Shown here piece by piece: positions 28,089 to 37,678 of a stretch of 64,000 nucleotides of DNA (the first letter of the stretch is position 1; each line of letters opens with the position of its first letter). A program made the translations under genes and the position numbers. Under the pieces are notes generated by a model. That model was not told the DNA's origin and searched no databases. It worked only from the letters and a program-made list of their open reading frames with translations. This DNA comes from Sulfitobacter guttiformis (GTDB lineage: Bacteria > Pseudomonadota > Alphaproteobacteria > Rhodobacterales > Rhodobacteraceae), in the NCBI RefSeq assembly GCF_003610455.1, contig NZ_RAQK01000002.1, forward strand, positions 930,001 through 994,000. The letters run 5' to 3'.

Positions 28089-28649
28089 TCAGGACTTTGG
28101 CAACATCACAGCGTCGATCACGTGGATCACGCCGTTGGACTGCTTCACATCAGCGACTGTGACTGTTGCAACAGTGCCGTTCTCGTCTGTCAGCGTGATC
28201 ATATCGCCGTCCATCCGCGCCTCGAGCATACAGCCCCCCAGCGTTGGCACGACGTGCATGCCGCCATCGTCAGATATCATGCCACCGATTGCTTCGGACA
28301 TCGCATCCGCCGCAACAACATGGCATGTCAGTATCTGGGTCAGCAGCTCCTTGTTTTCAGGAAGCAGCACAGTATCGACCGTACCGGCGGGCAGCGCTGC
28401 GAACGCATCATCCGTTGGTGCGAATACTGTGAACGGGCCTTCGCCCTGAAGTGTATCGACCAGACCAGCCGCCTGCACTGCAGCAACCAAAGTGGTATGG
28501 ATAGGCGAGTTGACCGCGTTTTCGATGATGTTTTTCTCGGCCAGCATCTCTGCGCCGCCAACCATAGGGTTCTTTGCATGGCCATCCGCAAACGCGAACG
28601 TAGCGGTCAGGGACAAGGCAGTGGCGGCAAGAAGTGTTTTCTTCAACAT
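28089..28649 (-). CDS. Secreted fasciclin-domain protein
   Basis: A 186-residue protein with a signal peptide (MLKKTLLAATALSLTATFAFA, cleavage near residue 21) and one fasciclin/FAS1 domain: IIENAVNSPIHTTLVAAVQ, FTVFAPTDDAFAALP (the H1 motif) and NGVIHVIDAVMLP (the H2 motif). Such proteins are periplasmic or surface-bound and mediate adhesion; ligands are unknown. Two cysteines (ILTCHVV and GGCMLEA) could form a disulfide. It lies 91 bases downstream of the class V aminotransferase gene on the same strand. Confidence 0.94.
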   Translation of the reverse strand: MLKKTLLAATALSLTATFAFADGHAKNPMVGGAEMLAEKNIIENAVNSPIHTTLVAAVQAAGLVDTLQGEGPFTVFAPTDDAFAALPAGTVDTVLLPENKELLTQILTCHVVAADAMSEAIGGMISDDGGMHVVPTLGGCMLEARMDGDMITLTDENGTVATVTVADVKQSNGVIHVIDAVMLPKS

Positions 28650-28740
28650 GGGATATTTCCTCGGTTGGGCCAGACTTTGTGTCTGGCTTCCCCCCAGCCA
28701 CGAACATCGGAGCCGGGGAGTTTCAGGAAATAATTTTTTA

Positions 28741-29865
28741 TTAAAGGACCTTGTCCACGACCGCCTTCAACCGGCCCAGCGTGCCATCGACATCATAGAG
28801 TTTGTCCAGACCGAACAAGCCTAGGCGGAAGGTGCTGAAACCGTCGGGCTCACCTACCTGAAGCGGCACACCGGCAGCGATCTGCATACCGTGCGCCATG
28901 AATGCCTTGCCTGATTTGACTTCTGGATCGTCGGTGTAGCAGACCACAACACCCGGCGCACCAAAGCCGTCGGCGGCAACCGACCTCACGCCCTTATCGG
29001 TCATCATCGCTCGCACACCCTCGCCCAGCTTCCACTGCGCTTCCTTCAGCCGCTCAAAGCCGTAGTCCTTAGTCTCGAGCATGGTATCACGGAAAACCCG
29101 CAGTGCGTCGGTTGGCATAGTCGCGTGATAGGCATGGCCGCCGTCCAGATAGGCCTGCATGATCGCGTGCCACTTCCCCAAATCAAGGGCAAAACTGTCT
29201 GATTTTGTCTGCGCCAACTGCGCCACGGCGCGCTCCGACAGCATCACCAGACCGGCGCAGGGTTGGGCGCTCCAGCCTTTTTGCGGCGCCGACACAAGCA
29301 CATCAACACCCAAAGCAGTCATATCAACCCAGGCACAGCCCGACGCAATACAATCCAGCACCATCAGCGCGCCCACTTCATGGGCCGCCGCAGCCATCGC
29401 AGTAATATAGCCATCGGGAAGGATCACGCCCGCTGATGTCTCTACATGGGGCGCAAAAACGACCTGCGGCTTTTGCGCGGCAATCGCTGCAACGACGTCC
29501 TCGATGGGTGCAGGCGCATAGGGGGCAGGCAAAGTGTTGCCCTGTGGGCGCGCTTTGATGACGGTAGTATTGGCGGTTAGGCCCCCAGTCTCGATGATCT
29601 GGCTCCAGCGGTAGGAAAACCAGCCGTTCCGGACGACCAGCACTTCGCGGTTGCGGGCGAACTGTCTCGCCACGGCTTCCATGCCATAAGACCCGCCACC
29701 AGGCACCACAACCGCCGAGGCCGCACCGTAGACCTCGCACAACATCCCATGAATATCACGCATCACATGCTGGAACGCACCACTCATCGAGTTAAGCGAG
29801 CGATCCGTAAACACGACCGAAAATTCCTCAAGCCCTTGCGGGTCTACTGTATCAAGTAATGCCAT
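28741..29865 (-). CDS. Class V PLP-dependent aminotransferase
   Basis: A 374-residue aminotransferase of the alanine-glyoxylate/serine-glyoxylate family. The PLP lysine is in VSAPQKGWSAQPCAG, the cofactor aspartate in LDCIASG, and the phosphate loop in PGGGSYGMEAVARQF. The exact amino donor is unclear from sequence. The ATG at 29865 has GGAG eight bases upstream; an ATG six codons earlier is possible. Two Lrp/AsnC regulators lie directly upstream on the same strand, suggesting amino-acid dependent control. Confidence 0.9.
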   Translation of the reverse strand: MALLDTVDPQGLEEFSVVFTDRSLNSMSGAFQHVMRDIHGMLCEVYGAASAVVVPGGGSYGMEAVARQFARNREVLVVRNGWFSYRWSQIIETGGLTANTTVIKARPQGNTLPAPYAPAPIEDVVAAIAAQKPQVVFAPHVETSAGVILPDGYITAMAAAAHEVGALMVLDCIASGCAWVDMTALGVDVLVSAPQKGWSAQPCAGLVMLSERAVAQLAQTKSDSFALDLGKWHAIMQAYLDGGHAYHATMPTDALRVFRDTMLETKDYGFERLKEAQWKLGEGVRAMMTDKGVRSVAADGFGAPGVVVCYTDDPEVKSGKAFMAHGMQIAAGVPLQVGEPDGFSTFRLGLFGLDKLYDVDGTLGRLKAVVDKVL

Positions 29866-29999
29866 ATTCCGCTCTCCATTCATATTTCCCTGAAAATAGG
29901 AACTGGTCCGCAAAATGGCAAAGTTTATATCGCCCGGTTTGGTCTCACCCTGCCCGATAACCGTTCCGGCATCGCCCAAAAGTTTCCTTTAGCAGATAT

Positions 30000-30455
30000 T
30001 CAGAGCGGTCCCGGAAGACGCTCCTCGCTCAACAGCACGTTGGCCTCCACGTCACCCGCACCAGGCAGGGTCATGATCCGGCGCCGCAACACCCGCTCGA
30101 AATCGGCAAGATCCCGCGCCACGACCCGCAGGCGGTAATCATAAAGTCCCAGCACATGCTCGACTGTCTGCACCTCGGGGATCGCACTCACTGCACGCTC
30201 GAAATCTTCCAGACTGACCCGCCCGCGCAGCGCCAGCTTGACCCCCAAGAACACTGTCACGCCGAAACCCAGCTTTTCTGCGTCAAGGCGCAACTGCCTG
30301 CCCCGAATGACACCGGTCTCCTCCAGCCGCCTGATCCGGCGCCATGTCGCAGGTTGGCTAAGCCCCAGCCTTCGTCCCAGCGCGCCCGCACTCTGGTTCG
30401 CATCCCGCGCAAGCGCCCGCAACAACTTTGCGTCGATACCGTCGATTTCTATCAC
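30000..30455 (-). CDS. Lrp/AsnC-family regulator (first of two)
   Basis: A 151-residue regulator with an N-terminal helix-turn-helix (DGIDAKLLRALARDANQS, LGLSQPATWRRIRRLEETG) and a C-terminal RAM ligand domain (VTVFLGVKLAL, HVLGLYDYRLRVVARDLADF). It overlaps the second Lrp gene by four bases (ATGA), so the pair is translationally coupled and may form hetero-oligomers. Branched-chain or other amino acids are likely effectors given ilvC nearby, but this is inference. Confidence 0.94.
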   Translation of the reverse strand: MIEIDGIDAKLLRALARDANQSAGALGRRLGLSQPATWRRIRRLEETGVIRGRQLRLDAEKLGFGVTVFLGVKLALRGRVSLEDFERAVSAIPEVQTVEHVLGLYDYRLRVVARDLADFERVLRRRIMTLPGAGDVEANVLLSEERLPGPL

Positions 30456-30907
30456 AAGGGTAGCCCCTCGCTGGTCTTGATCCGCGCCACATGCATCAGC
30501 GCTTCAATCTCCGAGATATGTGGTAGGCTCAAAATGCTCTGGCGGTAAATCTGTTGGTAATGGGCCATGTCGCGCGCAATGATCGACAGACGCACATCAA
30601 CGCGCCCCAGAAATGTCTGCACTTCAATCACCTCCGGAACCATTCTGGCCTCCGCCAGAAACGCATCGAATGCGTTGCCTTGGGTTTTATCGAGCGTGAT
30701 CCTCAGGGATACCTCCACCGCATAACCAAGTGCTGTCCAATCTATCACCGCCCCAACACCCGCGATGACGCCCATTTCCTGCATTCGTGCAATCCGCCGC
30801 GTCGCACGGCCCGCTGTCATGCCCGCCCGCTCGGCGAGCTCCGCCTGAGACAGGCTCGGCTCGGCTTGCCAGTACCGCAACAGCCGTCTGTCTCCATCAT
30901 CAAGCAT
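30452..30907 (-). CDS. Lrp/AsnC-family regulator (second of two)
   Basis: A 151-residue protein with the same architecture: HTH (LDDGDRRLLRYWQAEPSLSQ, AGMTAGRATRRIARMQEMG) and RAM domain (VEVSLRITLDKTQ, FLGRVDVRLSIIARDMAHY). It is the promoter-proximal member of the pair and is divergent from ilvC across 130 AT-rich bases, the classic position for an Lrp-type regulator that controls both itself and its neighbour. Confidence 0.94.
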   Translation of the reverse strand: MLDDGDRRLLRYWQAEPSLSQAELAERAGMTAGRATRRIARMQEMGVIAGVGAVIDWTALGYAVEVSLRITLDKTQGNAFDAFLAEARMVPEVIEVQTFLGRVDVRLSIIARDMAHYQQIYRQSILSLPHISEIEALMHVARIKTSEGLPL

Positions 30908-31025
30908 GATAATTCCATATTTTAATGTTTCTGCGCATTAATTTTGTCATTTATGCGATTAAAATCATGCTTCAGCAATAGTAACAGGCGATAATTTCCC
31001 TATGGTGCACAGCAGATCAAATTAA

Positions 31026-32060
<1,035 letters not shown>

Positions 32061-32084
32061 ACTCACGCCTTGAAACCAGATGAG

Positions 32085-32112
32085 AAGGCTCGAGCTTACG
32101 CTCGGGCCTTTT
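32085..32112 (+). terminator. Intrinsic terminator of ilvC
   Basis: An 11-bp stem with one G-T pair (32085-32095 with 32100-32110) and a four-base loop, followed by TTTTA. It lies 25 bases after the ilvC stop. Confidence 0.88.
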
Positions 32113-32212
32113 ACGTTTACGAATGCTCATGATGCGCCGACTTCATCTGCCACGGTAGAGATCAGAAAGGCATGAGCAGTGATCGAACAATTAGCAGGCT
32201 TTTCCGATTACC

Positions 32213-32383
32213 TCAGACATCGGCGGGCTTGGCGTGCGAGTCTTGATCTTTTGCCAAGGTAGATTTGGGCGCGCGCTTATCATGCAATCTTTCGTCCACC
32301 TTGCGCTTCGAAATATAGGCAAAAAATATAGCGGCCAAAAGCGTCGAAAATGCCAGTCCTGCAGTTAAGAAAGTCCAGTCCAT
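32213..32383 (-). CDS. 56-residue single-pass membrane protein
   Basis: A small gene with an excellent ribosome binding site (GAGGAGATAAACG before the ATG at 32383). The product starts MDWTFLTAGLAFSTLLAAIF, one membrane helix of about 22 residues, then turns basic and hydrophilic (SKRKVDERLHDKRAPKS) and ends at a TGA at 32213. The topology suggests a short helper or regulatory membrane peptide with the C-terminus in the cytoplasm. No family recognised. It is divergent from the EamA exporter and convergent with ilvC, so it has its own promoter. Confidence 0.7.
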   Translation of the reverse strand: MDWTFLTAGLAFSTLLAAIFFAYISKRKVDERLHDKRAPKSTLAKDQDSHAKPADV

Positions 32384-32506
32384 CGTTTATCTCCTCACAT
32401 GGGGTTCGTTGATCAAACCGCTGATGCATTGGAACAGTTCCTGCACATTTTGTCGCATGCGCTGCGAGCACTTGCCCTACCCTCTCCGTTGGCTCTATCT
32501 GGCAGG

Positions 32507-33427
32507 ATGAATGCTCCCCCGAAAATCACCCCGCTAAGCTGGCTCATGATCGCAATTCTCGGCCTCACTTGGGGCGGGACATTCATGGTGACCGAAGTTG
32601 CCCTGCAAGGCGGTATGCCTCCCTTCTGGCTCGCGGCCTCGCGCACCGGCGTTGCGGCACTTTTAATGAGTATAATTTGGGCAAGCCTGGGGTGTCCGCT
32701 TTTCTCCGGTCCGGTTGGTGGCGCTGATCGCGCAAATTTGGTGATCATCGGCGGGATCAGCTCGGCAATCCCGTTTTGCTTGCTCGCATGGGGTCAACAA
32801 TATGTCACCTCTGGCTTTGCCGGCGTGTCCATGGCATCGGTCGCGCTGATCATCCTGCCGCTGGCCCATTTCACCGTCGCGGGCGAACGGATGACGCCGC
32901 GAAAAACAGCCGGATTTCTCGTCGGGTTCGTAGGCGTTGTCATTTTGATCGGTGGTCAGGCGTTCGAAGCAACCGGCGCCGCGTTTGAGACACAGGGCCG
33001 GATTGCGTGTGTGATGGCTGCCGGGTGCTACGCAGCAGGCTCTATCATGTTGCGCCGTTTGCCAGATGCACACCCGATCGGATTGGCCACAATGCTATTG
33101 ATCATCGGCGCCAGTATGACAATTCCCGTCGCCTGGATAGTGGAGGGGCCGCCGCCCCTGCCCTCTCCCCGCATCCTTGCGGTACTGGCCTTCCTCGGCC
33201 TTGTCCCTACGGCAGGCGCAAATTTCCTTAGGGTACTGGTTGTCCGCAGTGCTGGTCCGGTCTTTATGTCGTTGGTTAACTATCAGGTTCCGGTCTGGTC
33301 TGTGGTGCTGGGCGGCTTGATCCTCGGGGAAGCACTTCCCAAATCGCTTTTGCTGGCCATGACCCTGATCCTGATCGGTGTAGGCCTCAGCCAGTATGGC
33401 GCCCTGCAACGGCTCTTCAAACGCTAG
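32507..33427 (+). CDS. EamA/DMT-family exporter
   Basis: A 306-residue inner-membrane protein with ten predicted helices in two repeated EamA halves (WLMIAILGLTWGGTFMVTEV and IACVMAAGCYAAGSIMLRRL). Members export amino acids or other small metabolites; the substrate is unknown. The start at 32507 gives the standard short N-terminus, but there is no clear ribosome binding site, and the frame is open 36 codons further upstream from 32399. Confidence 0.9.
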   Translation: MNAPPKITPLSWLMIAILGLTWGGTFMVTEVALQGGMPPFWLAASRTGVAALLMSIIWASLGCPLFSGPVGGADRANLVIIGGISSAIPFCLLAWGQQYVTSGFAGVSMASVALIILPLAHFTVAGERMTPRKTAGFLVGFVGVVILIGGQAFEATGAAFETQGRIACVMAAGCYAAGSIMLRRLPDAHPIGLATMLLIIGASMTIPVAWIVEGPPPLPSPRILAVLAFLGLVPTAGANFLRVLVVRSAGPVFMSLVNYQVPVWSVVLGGLILGEALPKSLLLAMTLILIGVGLSQYGALQRLFKR

Positions 33428-33520
33428 GGGCGGCGTCCCGCGCGCCACTGGCCACCAGACACGCCAAAGAAGATCTCTTGCAGGCATCGCCTGCTCCATT
33501 GGATCACCGCAACAGCGGCC

Positions 33521-34870
33521 TTATTGCTTGACTGCATCCTCGACGGCCGCCACGATCGATTGCACGGCCCGCTTCATCAGCTCCGCATCCTCGTGCTCCG
33601 CCATTACCCTCACCAGCGGCTCGGTCCCCGATTTACGGATTAGCAGGCGACCGCCTCCGGCCAGATCATCTTCGGCCTGCGCAATAGCAGCCTGTACATG
33701 CGCATCCTCCAGCGGCAGCTGACCTGCTGCAAATCGGACATTCTCCAAAAGTTGCGGCACCGGTTCGAACTGGTGCATCAGCGCGGAGGCAGGCTTTTCA
33801 GCCCGCAGCATCTCTGCCAGAAACTGCATTCCCGCCATCAAGCCATCGCCCGTGGTCGCATAATCGGTCATCACTATATGGCCTGATTGCTCTCCGCCCA
33901 GGTTGAAACCGCCTTGCCGCATCCGCTCGACGACATATCTGTCACCGACGGCGGTCCGTTCAAGGCGCACACCGCGATCGTTCAGGAAATGCTCAAGACC
34001 TAGATTGCTCATCACTGTGGCGACCAACGCATTGCCCTTCAGCCGCTCGTCGGCCTTCCAGCGCGCCGCCATGAGAGCCATAAACTGGTCTCCGTCGCCA
34101 ACACGCCCCTGCTCGTCGAGCAGAATAACACGGTCGGCATCCCCGTCGAGGCAGATGCCCACGTCCGCCCCGTGCGCCACAACAGTTTCAGCAGCGGCCT
34201 GCGGGTTGGTCGACCCGCAGCCATCGTTGATGTTGTGCCCGTTTGGCGAAACACCCAGTGGGATCACTGTGGCACCCAACTCCCATAAAGTCATCGGAGC
34301 CACGTGGTGCGCGGCACCGTTCGCACAATCAATTACAACTTTCAGCCCATCCAGACGCATCTGGCGCGGAAAGCTGGACTTCACTCGCTCGATATAGCGA
34401 AAGCGGCTGTCGTCAATGCGTTTCGCACGGCCAATCTCTGGCGCTGTCGTAGGCTCAACCCCGGCCTCGACCAGCGCCTCGATTTCTGCCTCGACAGCAT
34501 CTGATAGCTTGAACCCGTCGGGGCCAAAAAACTTGATGCCGTTATCATGGGCGGGGTTGTGACTTGCCGAAATCATCACCCCCAGATCGGCCCGCATTGA
34601 CCGCGTGAGCAGACCGACCGCAGGTGTGGGCACGGGTCCCAGCAAAAGCACGTTCATTCCCGTCGAAGTGAGGCCAGCCGTAAGTGCGTTCTCGAACATA
34701 TATCCCGACAAGCGCGTATCTTTGCCAATGACGACACGGTGCGCGGACGATGTGCCCTCCCGCCGGAAATACCGGCCCACTGCAGCGCCTATGCGCAGCG
34801 CCATCTCGGCAGTCATCGGGTGGATGTTGGCAGTGCCGCGCACGCCGTCTGTTCCAAAAAGCTTTGTCAT
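33521..34870 (-). CDS. glmM: Phosphoglucosamine mutase GlmM
   Basis: A 449-residue enzyme that converts glucosamine-6-phosphate to glucosamine-1-phosphate for peptidoglycan and lipid A. The active-site phosphoserine is in [13 protein letters not shown], the magnesium loop is CLDGDADRV, the sugar-binding motif GGEQSGH and the phosphate-binding motif [12 protein letters not shown]. Start at 34870, immediately after the folP stop, so folB-folP-glmM are coupled as often in alphaproteobacteria. Confidence 0.97.
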   Translation of the reverse strand: MTKLFGTDGVRGTANIHPMTAEMALRIGAAVGRYFRREGTSSAHRVVIGKDTRLSGYMFENALTAGLTSTGMNVLLLGPVPTPAVGLLTRSMRADLGVMISASHNPAHDNGIKFFGPDGFKLSDAVEAEIEALVEAGVEPTTAPEIGRAKRIDDSRFRYIERVKSSFPRQMRLDGLKVVIDCANGAAHHVAPMTLWELGATVIPLGVSPNGHNINDGCGSTNPQAAAETVVAHGADVGICLDGDADRVILLDEQGRVGDGDQFMALMAARWKADERLKGNALVATVMSNLGLEHFLNDRGVRLERTAVGDRYVVERMRQGGFNLGGEQSGHIVMTDYATTGDGLMAGMQFLAEMLRAEKPASALMHQFEPVPQLLENVRFAAGQLPLEDAHVQAAIAQAEDDLAGGGRLLIRKSGTEPLVRVMAEHEDAELMKRAVQSIVAAVEDAVKQ

Positions 34871-34871
34871 C

Positions 34872-35876
34872 TTAATTCCCTGCAACGCTTGCGCGCATAA
34901 GTGCGATGGCCTGCGCTGTCTCGGCTACATCGTGTACACGCACAATCTGCACACCCTGCGCGATCCCTGCAAGGGCTACCGCAATCGAGCCTGCCATGCG
35001 GTCGCGTGGCGCTTCGACTTTGCCGATTGTGCCGATGAACCGCTTACGCGAGGCCCCCAGCAATACAGGCACACCCAGACTATGAAACAAGCTTAGTCGT
35101 GCAAGCAGTGCCAGATTGTGCTCCAGCGTTTTGCCAAATCCAATACCGGGGTCCACGATGATGCTTTCCCGCGCAATCCCCTGCGCCTCCAGTGCGTCAA
35201 TCCGCGCCTCTAGGAAGTCATAAACATCCAGCAGAACATCATCATAGCGCGGGTCAATGTGCATCGTCGCTGGATCAACAGGCCCATGCATGACACACAC
35301 CGGCACCTTGTTTTCCACTGCCACGCTTGCCAGCGCCGGATCAAAAGTAAAACCGGACACATCGTTTATCAGGTTCGCGCCGGCAGCGAGCGCCGCCCGC
35401 GCCACATCTGCCTTACGCGTATCAATCGATATAGGTCCATCAAATCCAGCAGCCCGCAGCCCGGCGATGACGGGTACAGTGCGTGCGACCTCCTCGGCGG
35501 GATCGACAGTCTGCGCACCGGGTCGGGTGCTCTCTCCTCCGATGTCCAGAATATCGGCACCTGCCTGTGCCATGGCCATCCCCCCCGCAATGGCATCCAC
35601 AGCAACCGCATGCAGGCCACCGTCTGAAAAGCTATCGGGCGTGGTGTTTACGATCCCCATGATCTGCGGGCGCGGACCCGGCATCAAGGTGCGCGGAGCG
35701 ATGAGGGCCTCATGCGCCTGCATCGGGATATCCGAGGTGGAGATAACCTCCGGAGCAGCACCACGCCGCAGTGCCTCGACACTTGTGAACCATCCCCAAC
35801 CGTCCGCCAGCATCAGGGCGTTCGCTGGTCGGGCCACATCCCATTGTACGATTGCGCGGTAATATATCCGGCTCAT
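34872..35876 (-). CDS. folP: Dihydropteroate synthase FolP
   Basis: A 334-residue TIM-barrel enzyme that joins p-aminobenzoate to hydroxymethyl-dihydropterin diphosphate. Motifs: [28 protein letters not shown], the NDVSG loop, [14 protein letters not shown] and GASRKRFIG. An extra N-terminal segment of about 75 residues ([14 protein letters not shown] to PRTLM) precedes the barrel; similar extensions occur in Rhodobacteraceae. The ATG at 35876 lies one base after the folB stop, and glmM follows one base after folP. Confidence 0.96.
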   Translation of the reverse strand: MSRIYYRAIVQWDVARPANALMLADGWGWFTSVEALRRGAAPEVISTSDIPMQAHEALIAPRTLMPGPRPQIMGIVNTTPDSFSDGGLHAVAVDAIAGGMAMAQAGADILDIGGESTRPGAQTVDPAEEVARTVPVIAGLRAAGFDGPISIDTRKADVARAALAAGANLINDVSGFTFDPALASVAVENKVPVCVMHGPVDPATMHIDPRYDDVLLDVYDFLEARIDALEAQGIARESIIVDPGIGFGKTLEHNLALLARLSLFHSLGVPVLLGASRKRFIGTIGKVEAPRDRMAGSIAVALAGIAQGVQIVRVHDVAETAQAIALMRASVAGN

Positions 35877-35877
35877 A

Positions 35878-36801
35878 TCAAAGCGTTTCAACATCCGCAG
35901 GTGCTGCGCGCAGTGGGACCGAGGCCTGCGCCGGCAGGCCCGCCCCGATCACCATCATTTCTGCCGCATCGAACGTCGCAGCAAACCACGCGGCAAGTGC
36001 TACGGCATCGCGCGGTTGGGCCGAGGGTGTATCGACGCTGTCGAGAACGATTTTTGAAGGCGCCCAGACGCAAGTCTGACCATTTTTCATCGCCCAGTCC
36101 AGCTCGGTCCTTGTCTCGACAACCACGCAGCGGTCGTCGCGCGCGGCCAGAACCCATGCGTTCTGCTCGATTGCAAGCATGTCAATCCTGCGCTGCGCCA
36201 TTTTGTGCGGCACTTGGGGCGCGGCAACGTCCGCGGCTCCGACACACAGGATCAGCGGCCGCCCTTGTGCCTGTAACTGGTCCAACCACCCCGAAAGATA
36301 CGGCGATGCGATGGCGGCGTTGCTAAGAAAAACCAATTCGGGCTTGGCTATTGTGTCACGGGCAACTTCGGGTGGCGGTGCGCCATCGCGCGCGCGCACA
36401 ATCTCCACGCCCAACGCACCGGGACCGCGGTCCAGCTTTTCAATTCGCACAAATACCCGCATCGCTTGAGGTTCGTGCAAAATTCGCTCGGCTACGCGGT
36501 CAGCCAATGTTTCCAGTAGCGCCAGTCGCTCTAAGGCCAAAGCGCCCTGAATAGCCTCCGTTACACGGTCGTAAGAAAGAATGCGGTCTACGTCATCGTC
36601 AACGGGTCCGCTCAACGGCTGGACCTCGACGACTACGTTAAAGCAAATCCGCTGGGTCACGCCACGCTCGGCCTGAAACGCACCGATCTCTACTTCGACG
36701 ATGTGGTCGCGCACTGAGATCCGGTCAAGCGCGTCCGTAGACGCGGTCGCGGCCGACCGTTCAGAGGGGTGCGCAAAGGCAAGGCGGGTTTCGGACGTCA
36801 T
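35878..36801 (-). CDS. folB: Dihydroneopterin aldolase FolB fused to an amino-acid-kinase-like domain
   Basis: A 307-residue protein. Residues about 25-145 are FolB (DRISVRDHIVEVEIGAFQAERG, ILSYDRVTEAI, LETLADRVAERIL, VRIEKLDRGPGALGVEI), which makes hydroxymethyl-dihydropterin for FolP. The remaining 160 residues are not FolB. In order they show LVFLSNAAIASPYLSGWLDQL, MLAIEQNAWVLAARDD, AMKNGQTCVWAPSKIVL and DAVALAAWFAATFDAAEMMV, a succession that parallels amino-acid-kinase-fold proteins of the MfnE type, but the glycine-rich nucleotide loops are lost. The role of this tail is unknown. First gene of folB-folP-glmM. Confidence 0.9.
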   Translation of the reverse strand: MTSETRLAFAHPSERSAATASTDALDRISVRDHIVEVEIGAFQAERGVTQRICFNVVVEVQPLSGPVDDDVDRILSYDRVTEAIQGALALERLALLETLADRVAERILHEPQAMRVFVRIEKLDRGPGALGVEIVRARDGAPPPEVARDTIAKPELVFLSNAAIASPYLSGWLDQLQAQGRPLILCVGAADVAAPQVPHKMAQRRIDMLAIEQNAWVLAARDDRCVVVETRTELDWAMKNGQTCVWAPSKIVLDSVDTPSAQPRDAVALAAWFAATFDAAEMMVIGAGLPAQASVPLRAAPADVETL

Positions 36802-36892
36802 GGGCAGGCTCCGGCAAACTGGTTGTCGCGCATGTATACTGCGCGCGGGCCTGCGTCGAGGGCAGCAAACGCCCTAAACTGCGCAGATTGCG

Positions 36893-37558
36893 TCAGTTGC
36901 TGGCTGTGCGTGCGCCACGGCTGTAAAACAGGTGCACACCAAAGCGGGCGGTATTGGTAAACTTGCGCGACCAGCTGGGGCGTACGGCAGTGGTATGATA
37001 AAACGTGGCGCCATTGGTGATGTCGGGGGATTGCCCGTCAATCGTGGCACGCGCCACCTTGGCAACCCGCGCAAAAGCGGCAGGTTCCGCGACGACCTCG
37101 GGCTTGCCGTCACAGGTATAGCTGAACTGGCACTGGTGCTTTTTACCGGTGCCCTGATTGATCACACCGCAATACGAATTAGGAAAGCGGCTTGATTTCA
37201 CCCGGTTCCGGATCACCTCTGCGACAGCAAACTGGCCTTTCACAGTCTCGCCCCGTGCCTCGAAATAAAGTGCCTCTGCAAGACACTGAAACTCGGAGGA
37301 GCCTCTGGCCTGTGGCTGGCTTGCGAGCCATGTGCGGCTGAATATCGCCTCGCCTGATCCGGCTGAGGCCCTGATAAACGTGGAGGGTGCAGCGGACATA
37401 CCGCTTAGCTTGGTCTGCGATATACCCGAGAGTCCGCGTGCTTCAATTTTGGCGAGGTTTTCAGCGATTTTGTTTGCCGAAGCCCCAGAAGGGAGCGTCA
37501 CCACACAGGCAGTTGCCACAATAATCGCTACACCACGTACAAAACTCAAAGTCCGCAT
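36893..37558 (-). CDS. Secreted SleB-type cell wall hydrolase
   Basis: About 221 residues. A signal sequence (VRGVAIIVATACVVTLPSGASA) is followed by a linker and a SleB/cell wall hydrolase 2 domain: CLAEALYFEARGET with the catalytic Glu, FAVAEVIRNRVKSSRFPNSYCGVINQG, CQFSYTCDGK and the late FYHTTAVRPSW. Such enzymes cleave peptidoglycan glycan strands. The start at 37558 has GGAGAC upstream; the frame is open 25 codons further upstream. It lies between folB and ppdK on the same strand, with gaps on both sides. Confidence 0.9.
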   Translation of the reverse strand: MRTLSFVRGVAIIVATACVVTLPSGASANKIAENLAKIEARGLSGISQTKLSGMSAAPSTFIRASAGSGEAIFSRTWLASQPQARGSSEFQCLAEALYFEARGETVKGQFAVAEVIRNRVKSSRFPNSYCGVINQGTGKKHQCQFSYTCDGKPEVVAEPAAFARVAKVARATIDGQSPDITNGATFYHTTAVRPSWSRKFTNTARFGVHLFYSRGARTASN

Positions 37559-37678
37559 ACCATTGTCTCCGGTATCGTTAATCCGAAGAAGCGCGTAGCC
37601 TGAAAGACACAATCCAACAACAGACAGGGCCAATTATGGGCAAGCTATCGCCGATGCTGCTTTTTGCACCGCCGAAAG

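Noticed and set aside
33479..33493. Hairpin GCAGGC/GCCTGC between the EamA gene and glmM as a terminator
   Set aside because: The stem is short and no T-run follows on either strand.
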